Shown here: piece by piece, positions 7,500 through 16,300 of the stretch
Numbering within the stretch: the stretch's first letter is position 1
Layout of the letters: every line of letters starts with the position of its first letter
DNA from: Paenibacillus tyrphae
GTDB lineage: Bacteria; Bacillota; Bacilli; Paenibacillales; NBRC-103111
Reading direction: 5' to 3'
DNA: 64,000 nucleotides
Assembly: GCF_027925525.1 (NCBI RefSeq)
Contig: NZ_BSDJ01000002.1
Location: 1 to 64,000 of the forward strand
Translations under genes and position numbers: made by a program
The notes under the pieces: generated by a model
The model's database searches: none
What the model saw: the letters and a program-made list of their open reading frames with translations, nothing else
What the model was told of the DNA's origin: nothing

Positions 7500-8081
7500 C
7501 TAGCGAGCACTGACACTATTCCAGGTGGCTTCGATAATACGTTTGATTTCTTCGTCCGCTATCGTAAACTTGCCATGCAGATATCCTTTTATTACGTAAA
7601 CGAAAGAGCCGTAATGCATTTGAGCCATGAGCGACGGATCCATATCAATGAACAACTTCTCTTGAATCGCCTCCGCATACAGCTTTTCCAAAGGGCCGCA
7701 CCATCCGCCATCATACGCTTCTTTTTTAATGTCGTCGTAAATGTACGGTGAGAAAGAATATTGTTCAATGAACCGAAATCCTTGCGGATATTCAAGGGAC
7801 AATCGAATCAAATTCTCCCATGCGCGCTCTATGCGGACTCGTATAGGTTCGTCGGAGTAAAAGCCATCAAGCACTTTTTCTCCATTAAACTGGACGATCG
7901 CTTTGTATAGTTCATTAATAATCGATTCTTTGCTATCGAAATAGTGATAGATGTTTCCTGTTGAGACACCTGCTTCTTTGGCAATCAATGACATGGAAGT
8001 CGCCTGAAGCTCCTTCTCAATAATGAGGGACAATGTAGTCTCCAGAACCGCCTTCTGGACTCTATGATATTTATCGAACAC
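7500..8081 (-). CDS. TetR/AcrR-family transcriptional regulator
   Basis: A 193-aa protein. I start it at GTG 8081, with GGAGG eight bases upstream; an upstream TTG at 8168 would add 29 residues and run over the palindrome at 8124-8137. An N-terminal TetR helix-turn-helix (MSLIAKEAGVSTGNIYHYF, around residues 29-47) is followed by an all-helical ligand domain with aromatic-rich segments (SFSPYIYDD, GSFVYVIKGY). It follows the internally deleted SDR gene by 137 bases in the same direction, the usual SDR-tetR pair. GAAYGTTCATTC palindromes in front of both genes suggest that it represses them. It reads toward the ABC-F leader and has no visible link to the PKS operon. Confidence 0.88.
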   Translation of the reverse strand: MFDKYHRVQKAVLETTLSLIIEKELQATSMSLIAKEAGVSTGNIYHYFDSKESIINELYKAIVQFNGEKVLDGFYSDEPIRVRIERAWENLIRLSLEYPQGFRFIEQYSFSPYIYDDIKKEAYDGGWCGPLEKLYAEAIQEKLFIDMDPSLMAQMHYGSFVYVIKGYLHGKFTIADEEIKRIIEATWNSVSAR

Positions 8082-8123
8082 CGCTGCTTGCCTCCAATAA
8101 AAATGATACTTCGTCCCATAAAT

Positions 8124-8137
8124 CGAATGTTCATTCG
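8124..8137. promoter_or_regulatory. Palindromic operator-like site before the TetR gene
   Basis: CGAATGTTCATTCG, a perfect 14-bp palindrome, 43 bases upstream of the TetR start codon. It shares GAAyGTTCATTC with the two sites at 8407 and 8439. Confidence 0.55.
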
Positions 8138-8218
8138 TAATTTTAGGCATTAATATTGGATTTGTCAACTAAAGAGGCCGGGTTAATGAATTGATATCAG
8201 CCTTCAGTTTTAATATCG

Positions 8219-8384
8219 TTACATATAATTTTTTGCGATGTTCTCCAAGTATTCTTCGATCGGCACGGAGTTTCTAAGAGCCATCAGATCGTTGCCTGCT
8301 GTTCCAGCCCATTTGAGCAAAACGTATCGCCGTTCGTTTTCCCAATCCTGAACTTGTTCCCGTAATAAAGACTGATTTATTCAT
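8219..8384 (-). pseudogene. Short-chain dehydrogenase/reductase gene with its middle deleted
   Basis: ATG at 8382-8384 with CCGGAGG upstream begins MNKSVFITGTSSGLGKRTAI, the nucleotide-binding TGxxxGxG start of a classical SDR, and continues RFAQMGWN. Within about 10 codons the frame is lost; in another frame an SDR-like C terminus follows (GNDLMALRNSVPIEEYLENI, then AKNYM and a stop at 8219-8221). An SDR is ~250-280 aa; here ~54 codons remain, so about 80% is missing, including the catalytic Ser-Tyr-Lys. The promoter and operators upstream are intact. Start and end belong to one family, which makes an internal deletion the simplest reading. Confidence 0.65.
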
Positions 8385-8406
8385 GCTAAAACCTCCGGTT
8401 TAAATT

Positions 8407-8450
8407 GAACGTTCATTCTATTTAAAAAAGATTAGATCGAACGTTCATTC
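8407..8450. promoter_or_regulatory. Pair of operator-like repeats (GAACGTTCATTC)
   Basis: Two identical 12-mers at 8407-8418 and 8439-8450, spaced 32 bases start to start (about three helical turns); each contains the palindrome GAACGTTC. The second lies on the expected transcription start, just downstream of the -10 box at 8453-8458. Likely bound by the neighbouring TetR protein (inference). Confidence 0.6.
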
Positions 8451-8452
8451 TA

Positions 8453-8481
8453 ATTATATGGATGTGCAATCTATATGTCAA
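8453..8481 (-). promoter_or_regulatory. Consensus sigma-A promoter of the SDR remnant/TetR operon
   Basis: Minus strand: -35 TTGACA (8476-8481), 17-base spacer, -10 TATAAT (8453-8458). Both boxes are perfect consensus. Operator-like repeats follow at once. Confidence 0.85.
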
Positions 8482-8506
8482 ATTCAACTTCAAACCGGGC
8501 AAACAT

Positions 8507-8539
8507 GGGAGGACGGGGATTTCCCCAGCCCCGCCTCCC
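8507..8539 (-). terminator. GC-rich hairpin at the end of the PKS operon
   Basis: Arms GGGAGG + CGGGG (minus strand, 8534-8539 and 8529-8533) pair with CCCCG and CCTCCC (8514-8518, 8507-8512), with one bulged base. It lies 23 bases after the P450 stop. Only a short, interrupted T run (ATGTTTG) follows, so it may terminate weakly or just protect the 3' end. Confidence 0.5.
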
Positions 8540-8561
8540 GCCTTTAACTCAATGAAAGAAC

Positions 8562-9785
8562 TCAGTTCGCCTCTCTTAAATCATGTAGCTGTCCAAGCTG
8601 CACCGGCAAGCTTCTCAGGCCGTAAACGTTGCTGGATGCCATGTCGATCCGATAAAGCGGATCAACGGTCATATCCGGGTAAGCTTGAATCAGCGCAGTG
8701 AGTGCGGCTTTGGCCTCCAAACGGGAAAGCTGGGAGCCTAAACAGACGTGTATGCCTTTGCCGAAGGCTAAATGCTTATTGTTCCGCCTGTCAAGGACAA
8801 GTTCATCCGCACGTTCAAAATGCTCCTCATCCCGGTTTGCGGAACCGATCCAGTACACGATATAGTCGCCCGGCTTTAATTTTTTGCCGCCGATCTCTGT
8901 TTCCTGAATGACTTTGCGGACGGATCTTTGAAACGGCGAGCGGTAACGCAGCACTTCTTCGATGCCGGATGGAATGAATTCCGGCTGATTGTATAATGTC
9001 CTGAACAAACGGTATTCATGAAAGCTGTAGATGGCGCTCGTTATGAGGCTTGTCGTCGTTTCATTGCCGGCAATCAGCAGAAAGACGCAGTTGGAAAGCA
9101 GTTCCTCGGAAGAGAGCTTAAATCCGTCCTCCTCAGCCTGAATCAAGTCGGAAATAATATCGTTAGCAGGCTGGCTTCGTTTCACTTCAATAATCTCCTG
9201 AAAATAAGACACGAGCTTTGCGCTGGCCTGCATCTGTTTCTCGTATACTCGCATGTACTCTTCGGGCGTATTTTCCTGCGGCGCCAACGTCAGCGCACTG
9301 CACCATTCTTTGAACTGCGCGCGATCTGAAGATGGGACGCCCAGCAGCTCCGATATGACAATCATCGGCAGAGGTACGGCAAAATCGTGCACGATATCGA
9401 TCTTGCTGCGATCGCGAATAGACGCCATTAACTCCGCTACGATGGAATCGATGCGCGGAATCCAGGATGCCATCGCATTCGGTGTAAAGGCTCTGCTGAT
9501 CAAGGAGCGAGTAATCGTATGTTTGGGCTGATCAAGCCCCATCAAGGTTCCCTTCAAAATATCAGGAATGAGCACGGCATTGGAGAAGCAATCTTTATCC
9601 TCTGCGACTCTCTTCACATCATCATATTTGAATACGCTCCATACATCCTGCCCTTCATCATAATGCACCGGGGAATTTTCCCTCATGTTTTTGTACCAGC
9701 CGAAAGGTTCGAATTTCTCTTCATCGGTAGTAAACCCTGTAACTTGATTCAGATCGGGGAAGCTTTCTCTTGTTTTCATTGTCAT
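8562..9785 (-). CDS. Cytochrome P450 of the polyketide cluster
   Basis: A 407-aa soluble bacterial P450. I choose the ATG at 9785 (MTMKTRESF), which has AGAGGA six bases upstream; an ATG 18 bases earlier at 9803 is possible. The I-helix oxygen-binding motif AGNETT is at ~239-244, the K-helix ExxR (EVLR) at ~277-280, and the haem loop FGKGIHVCLG with Cys348. All are intact. It resembles macrolide/PksS-type tailoring P450s. It should hydroxylate or epoxidise the released chain with external ferredoxin partners (none encoded here). It is the last gene of the operon, 36 bases after the ICMT-like gene. Confidence 0.92.
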   Translation of the reverse strand: MTMKTRESFPDLNQVTGFTTDEEKFEPFGWYKNMRENSPVHYDEGQDVWSVFKYDDVKRVAEDKDCFSNAVLIPDILKGTLMGLDQPKHTITRSLISRAFTPNAMASWIPRIDSIVAELMASIRDRSKIDIVHDFAVPLPMIVISELLGVPSSDRAQFKEWCSALTLAPQENTPEEYMRVYEKQMQASAKLVSYFQEIIEVKRSQPANDIISDLIQAEEDGFKLSSEELLSNCVFLLIAGNETTTSLITSAIYSFHEYRLFRTLYNQPEFIPSGIEEVLRYRSPFQRSVRKVIQETEIGGKKLKPGDYIVYWIGSANRDEEHFERADELVLDRRNNKHLAFGKGIHVCLGSQLSRLEAKAALTALIQAYPDMTVDPLYRIDMASSNVYGLRSLPVQLGQLHDLREAN

Positions 9786-9821
9786 ATTCATTCCTCTCTT
9801 CATGGGGATTTTGTCACGAGC

Positions 9822-10337
9822 TTAGTACTGCCGAAATGTCTCCTTCATCACTTTCTCTTCCAGTGCAATGCGGTTGAACAGCGTGAGCAGATGCAGCACA
9901 AACAATGGCGTAAACACGATCCATGCTTGAGAAATGAGCGCGAATGCGATCAGTTCCGGTATGATGTTCATATAATAATTTGGATGGCGGATGTGTTTGA
10001 ATAGCGGGCTTTGCACAAGCTTATGATCTTTGGCGATATACAGCTTAAACGTCCAGAACGGGCCAAGTGTGCGAATAACGTAAACCAAGCTGGCCATGGA
10101 GAACGCATACACCAACAGTCCGGCGATCGTCAACGCGTTAAATTGAACGTCATTTACAAAAGCGAATACGATGCAGCTCAAATAAATGAAGCCTTGCACA
10201 ATAATTAACAGCTTGCTGTTGGTTGTTCCGTACTCAATCCCCCCGCGGGCCTTGATCTGCTTCTCGTTGTGGGCGGAGATGAGAGCTGACGGGACACGAA
10301 GCAAGCATATGACAAGCAAAATAAAACCGATGATCAT
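9822..10337 (-). CDS. ICMT-family membrane methyltransferase (putative polyketide O-methyltransferase)
   Basis: A 171-aa protein with about four to five membrane helices and the isoprenylcysteine carboxyl methyltransferase signature near the C terminus: 'LVQSPLFKHIRHPNYYMNII' followed by a Glu-containing helix. That RHPNYY region binds SAM. The start has AAAGGAG seven to eight bases upstream. Family knowledge: bacterial relatives encoded beside polyketide synthases, such as BpsB next to the type III PKS BpsA of Bacillus subtilis, O-methylate alkylpyrones. The gene sits directly after the last PKS gene (25-base gap), where a thioesterase might be expected. I infer that it methylates an enol hydroxyl of the released product. 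An alternative is a housekeeping or regulatory ICMT-like protein, but the operon position argues against this. Confidence 0.8.
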   Translation of the reverse strand: MIIGFILLVICLLRVPSALISAHNEKQIKARGGIEYGTTNSKLLIIVQGFIYLSCIVFAFVNDVQFNALTIAGLLVYAFSMASLVYVIRTLGPFWTFKLYIAKDHKLVQSPLFKHIRHPNYYMNIIPELIAFALISQAWIVFTPLFVLHLLTLFNRIALEEKVMKETFRQY

Positions 10338-10362
10338 GTAGTCAACTCCTTTTGAAATGAAA

Positions 10363-13300
10363 TCAATGGCTTGGAACGGTCAGTATATCGATGATGTCGC
10401 CGATCGTACCGCACGCCGCAATGCCGGACGGATTGACGGCCGGTCCGAACTTCGCCTGCAGCCGCTGCAGCAGTTGCAGCATTAAGATGGAACTCATACC
10501 GTATTGGGATAACGGAGCCTGCAGCTTCAAGTCATCCGGTTGCACTCCCAGCAAGTCGGCTAGGATATGCAGCACCTCATGCTCGGAATGCTCAGGCTCG
10601 AACCCGGATGGAGCGGAGCCGTTTACTGCCGGTTCATTTTCGGGCTGTCCCGCTCCTCCCTTCTCCCCGCTCGCCAAACTGGCGATATCGGCGGAATAGG
10701 ATTGGCGCCGATTTCCGATCCAACAGCTCTCCTTGGAGAACGGGTAAGTCGGAAGACTGATTCGCTGCGGTCTGGATTCACCGTAAATCACCTCCCAATC
10801 CACATCGAGTCCCTTCACCCACAGCTCCAGCAATTTATTGTACTTGCGCCGTTTGATCCATTGCTCTACCGCTTCCATCAATTCTTCATCCGCTTTAAAT
10901 ATGGCTATCATTTCTTTGTTTTGTTGCACGAGGCCTTCATGCGCCTCTGCCGCTTCCCCGCCGTGTTCCAAATAAATCCCCAGCTTATTGGCCAGCTCTC
11001 CGATGGAAGAGGCGATGAAGCCCGCACGTGCCTCCATCGCTTCCCGTCCTGTCTGAAGCGTGTAGGCGATTCTGGTCAATTGTTCGTCCGTGTAATCGCG
11101 CTTGCGGAGCTCATTCAACAATTGTCTTGCCTGTTCTTGCAAGCGCTCTTTCGTTTTGGCCGACAGCACAATAACCGCAGGGTTTTGTGGCGACACGACG
11201 AACGTATCCGATGCTTGGGCAGCGTCCTGCGGAATATATTCCTCCAATATGACATGTGCGTTGGACCCGCCGAATCCGAAGGAGCTGACTCCCGCCCTTC
11301 TGGGCATATCGTAGCCGTGCTGATCTTTAAGAGCGGTCCATTCCTGTGTTTCCCGGACGATGTAGAACGGGCTGCCTTCGAGCTGGATATAAGGATTTAG
11401 TTTGTCGGCATGCAGACTTTTTACGAGCTTCCTGTGCTTCATCTGAAGTAGTACTTTGATGACTCCGGCAATGCCCGCAGCCATTTCCAAGTGACCGATA
11501 TTCGTCTTGACCGAGCCGATGCCGCAATAGGCTGGTCTCGTCTGTGCGGCACTGTTCAGGGAACCGAACTGCTGGAGCTGCTGGAATGCCGATTTAAGCG
11601 CGTTGATCTCGATCGGATCGCCAAGTGGCGTGCCGGTGCCGTGTGCTTCGATGAAGCTGACTGTCGCCGGATCGATATTGGCTTTGGCATACGCGGTTTT
11701 CAGCAGAGCCGTCTGCGCCTTTGGATTCGGGGCGGTGAGCGAGTTTGCTTTGCCTCCGTGGTTCACGCCGGTGCCGCGGATGATGCCGTAAATATGATCC
11801 CCGGCAAGCTCGGCATCCTTCAGCTTCTTCAGGACGATCATGCCGACTCCTTCGCCGCGCGCATAACCGTCCGCTTGTTCCGAAAACGCTTTGCATCTGC
11901 CGTCCTTGCTCAGCATGCCTGCTTTATTCAAGCTGATATGCGCATCGAGCGATAAAATGGTGTTCACGCCTCCTGCCACCGCCGCGTTGCAATCGCCAGA
12001 GCGGATCGCCGCGATGGCTCGGTGAATCGCGACAAGCGAGCTTGAGCAGGAAGTTTCAATCGGTTCGCTGGGCCCGTGCACATTCAAGAAATAGCTCATT
12101 CGGTTCGGACCGACCGATGGCACGGTCGCCGTAATCGAGTAGGCTTCAAGCGCTTCATCAGCTTGGGCCATCAGTACGTTATAACCACTGTTGCCAGTGC
12201 CGATGAACAAGCCCAAATCAGTGCCGGACAGGCTTGAAGCCGAGTAACCCGCATCCTCGATCGCTTTCCATACATACATCATCAACAAACGCTGCTGCGG
12301 GTCCATAAGATCGGCTTCCCGCGGCGATATGCCGAAAAACAGCGGATCGAACTTGTCGATGTCGGCTATAAACCCGCCCCATTTGACGTTTGTTTTACGC
12401 CGTTCCTGATGCGGATCCCCGTAATGCGCCTCCCAATCCCAACGGTCTTTGGGGACTTCGGACATACAATCTTTGCCGCCGACAAGATTTTCCCAGAACT
12501 GATCCACATCGTCCGCCATCGGGAACCTGGCACTCATGCCGATAATCGCGATAGGTTCATTTTGTGCCGAAGCGTAATCGGCTAAAGGAACGGTTGCGTC
12601 TGCCGCCAACTGCGGGCCAACGTTGGGCCGGTCGGAAGAAGGTCGGTTGAACGCGGTCAGCGGCCTCGTTGTGGGTGCCGGAGCCGTTGCCGGGACCACC
12701 ATTACATCGCTCAGCTTGTTTGGATACTCTTGAACGAGGTACTCGGCAAGCTGGAGAACGGTAGTTCGCTCGAAAAACAATGCTGGCGTAAGCTCCAACT
12801 CGTATGCCAGATTCATTTGGTTCGCCAGTTCCGTAAACAGGATGGAATCGAAACCGTACTCACTCAGCTCGACAGCCGCATCGATATCCGACGGTTTGAC
12901 CTTCAGCATTTTGGCCGCCATCTGCGTCACGGACGACCGGATTTTTTCCGCTAACTTGTCGGTACCGGTTTTGCCGGCGTAAGAAACAGCGGCATGTTCC
13001 GATTCCGGCTCGTAGTCGTCGGGTGTCGATTCTCCCGCCTCGGAATGCGTAAGATCGTCGGGAACCCAATAGCTGTTTCGGGCAAAAGGATAAGTCGGGG
13101 CGTGCAGGAGCTTTGGCTTGACATCCCCATACAAGCTGTTCCAGTCTACAGACACTCCCTCCTCCCATAATTGTGCAATTCGTTCCTGATCCCCGGCGCT
13201 GGCGAGTTCGCGAATCAGCGCTTCCGCATCAAGCCGACCCTCGCCCGAAGGACAAGCCGTTAACGGAACGGAAGCGTTCCCGGAAGTAGCGGAGTTGCCC

Positions 13301-16300
13301 CGCTTCCGCCCGCTTTCCAAATAAAGCTTGAGCTGCTCGACAAGATCACGAACATCCGAAGCTACAAAAGCGGCTCTGCTGTTCATGGCGCATCGTCCGG
13401 TTTGGAACGTATAAGCGATATCGGCTAGTCGAACGTCCTGATGGGGATTGGACAAATAGTGCACGAGCTTGAGTATATACTGCCTAAGCCGCTCATCACT
13501 TTTAGCCGACAATGGAACGATCGTCGCTATCGCGCTAAATAACGATTCCGGCCCGGGCTGCGCCGGCGGAACGTATTCTTCCATAACGAGATGAGCGTTG
13601 CTGCCGTTTGCGCCAAAGGAGCTGATGCCCGCGCGGAGCGGAATCTCCCACTTTTGCCCGTTCGCAAGCATAACTTTTCTGGTCCAGGCTTTATTGCCGC
13701 GCTCGACATAAAAGGAAGTAGACTCGAAAGGAATAAACGGATTGAGCTCTTCCGCATGCAAGGAAGGAAATATTTCTTTGTGCCTGAATTGCAGCAGCAA
13801 TTTGGTCAAGCCGGCTATGCCCGCCGCCGCCTCCAAATGCCCGATGCTGGACTTAACGGAGCCGATGGCGCACGTCTGCTTATCGGTGCCTGCCGCCCCA
13901 AAAACGCGCTCAAGCCCCTGCAGCTCAATCGGGTCGCCTAAAGACGTACCGGTTCCATGCGCTTCAATATAGCCAATGGTTCCGGGGGCGATATGGGCTG
14001 CGTCCAATGCGCTTGCAATAACTTCAGACTGGGCGACAGGATCGGGAACCGTAGCTCCGGAAGTTCGCCCGGTATGGTTAAGAGCCGAGCCTTTGATCAC
14101 GGCATAAATCGGGTAGCCCTGTTTTTCCGCTTCGGCCACCGTCGTGATAAGGACCGCTCCTACCCCTTCGCCCGGCACATATCCATCGCCGCCCTTCCCG
14201 AAGCTGCGGCACTTCCCTTCCGTAGATAAGAACTTGGCTTGTTTAAGGAACACATATTTATGGGGATGCGTAACCAGGTTGACTCCCCCGGCGATGGCAT
14301 AACGGCACTCCCCCCGCCTGATGCTTTCGCAAGCCAGATGAATGGCCGTCAACGACGACGAGCACATGCTGTCTACTGCCATGGACGGGCCGTGAAAATT
14401 CAAATGGTAAGACACCATATTCGGAATGGATGCCGCATTGACGCCGAACGCTGCAGGCTCGCCGCGCTGCGACAGTTCTGCGCTGAAGAGCTCGTAGTGG
14501 CTCCAGAACACTCCTGCAAAAACGCCCACGCTCCGGCTGCCTGACGACGCATCGTCATGGCGATTTCGGTCAATGAGGAAACCGGCGTCTTCACATGCTT
14601 CCCATGCGGTTTGCAAAAATAATCTCGACTGCGGATCCATCATCTCTGCTTGATAAGGTGAAATATGAAAAAACAAAGGATCAAAGTCGTCAATCCGGTT
14701 CAAAAATCCGCCGTACCTGTAGTAATCGTCGATATTATAGGGCAGGCGTTGATTTTGCCATCTTTCCTTCGGAATGCCCGCGATGCAATCTTTGCCTTCC
14801 TTCAGATTGCGATAAAACTCGTCCAGATTATCGGCTTTGGGATAGCGGCCGGCCACGCCAATGACGGCGATGTCTTCCCCATCCGGCTCCCGACGAAGCA
14901 TGTCCTCCCGGCTTGATTCCTTATGAAACGATACAGGCTGCCCTCCCGTTTCATTGGGATTCGGATTCGTTTCCTCAAGCAACAAGTTTGCCCGCAAATG
15001 TTCGCGGATGAGATGCTCTTCCCCGTAAAGTACGGTCAATTGCGGCTTATCTTGAGACAAGATGCGATCAAGCAGTTGCATCCCTTCTTCTGTGGGCAGC
15101 AAAGTCAATCCCGAAGAAGCATATGCCCGCCGCAGCTTTTCATCGATCTGCATGCCGCCTTCCGCCCACAGTGGCCAGTTGATCGTATAAGTTCGCCCCG
15201 ATCGACGGCCCTGATTTGCATTCTCGCTGCGCTGCAGCGCCATGCGGTCCATGGCGGCATTTGCACCCGCGTAGTCGGATTGCCCCCGATTGCCGAGCAC
15301 GGCCGATACGGATGAGAAGGCGACAAAAAAGCCCAGCACTTCGTTTTGCAGCGCCTGATCCAAATTCCACATCCCTTGGATTTTGGGCAGCAGCACATCG
15401 TCCAAATCAGAGGCTAATTTGTGTGCGATCAGTTGATCGTTGACTGTGCCTGCACAGTGAAATACCCCTTCAATCCGGCCCCACTGCGTTTTGAAGAAGT
15501 TTATGGCCTGCTCAAGCCCGCCGAGTTTCGTTACATCCGCTTGCACATAGACGGCTTCCGATCCTTTTTCGCGAATCCGTTCAAGCTTCTGTTCGATAGC
15601 CGCATCGTGGCCGGATCTGCCGATCAAGGCAAGCTTGACCTTCGTTTGTCCGGCAATATGGTGTGCAAGCCTATACCCTAGCCCCCCCGTTCCGCCTGTA
15701 ATGATGTACGCGCTGCCCGGTCGATACGGCGACTGGTACGGTGTCTGGTGAGGCAGCTCTGAAAGCGCCGTTTCCTTCAGTCGACGAACGCAGCGCTGCA
15801 AAAGATCGCCTCTATACCAAATACTGGCCGTGCCTGCTGAACGGGACAAGGCTTCGCGCTCGATCAACCCGACAGCTTGCTCGCACGCTGCCGGACTGGA
15901 CAAGTCCAATTTGATGATCTGGGCGCACAGGTTGGGATATTCCAGAACCGCAGTTCTCAGCAGGCCCTCAAGCCCGAAGACATCCCCCTCCCGATCGTCG
16001 GCGTCCGCGACGATTTGCAGCAGCAGCCCTTCAGGATGCAAATGAAGCTGTTGTTGAAGCAAGCTGAACACTGCTGCGAATTTTTGCCGGTACTCCGCCG
16101 TCGCATCCAGCATCCCGGATGGAAGCGCAACAACCTGACTGACGCCCGGCTGCCGCTCAATTCGGGTTTTCCAACCCGCGGATTCGTTGTAGAGCACCAC
16201 GATACGAGGAAGGCTCCCCGATGTTTTCGCTGTAGATCGCTCATTCGGTTCAGCCTGCATCCACACCGGCTCATAGATAAGCGGACGCCCTGGCTTCTCG

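Noticed and set aside
7500-8081. TetR protein as regulator of the PKS operon
   Set aside because: The matching operator-like sites that I could find lie around its own locus; the region before loaP (62194-62445) has none.
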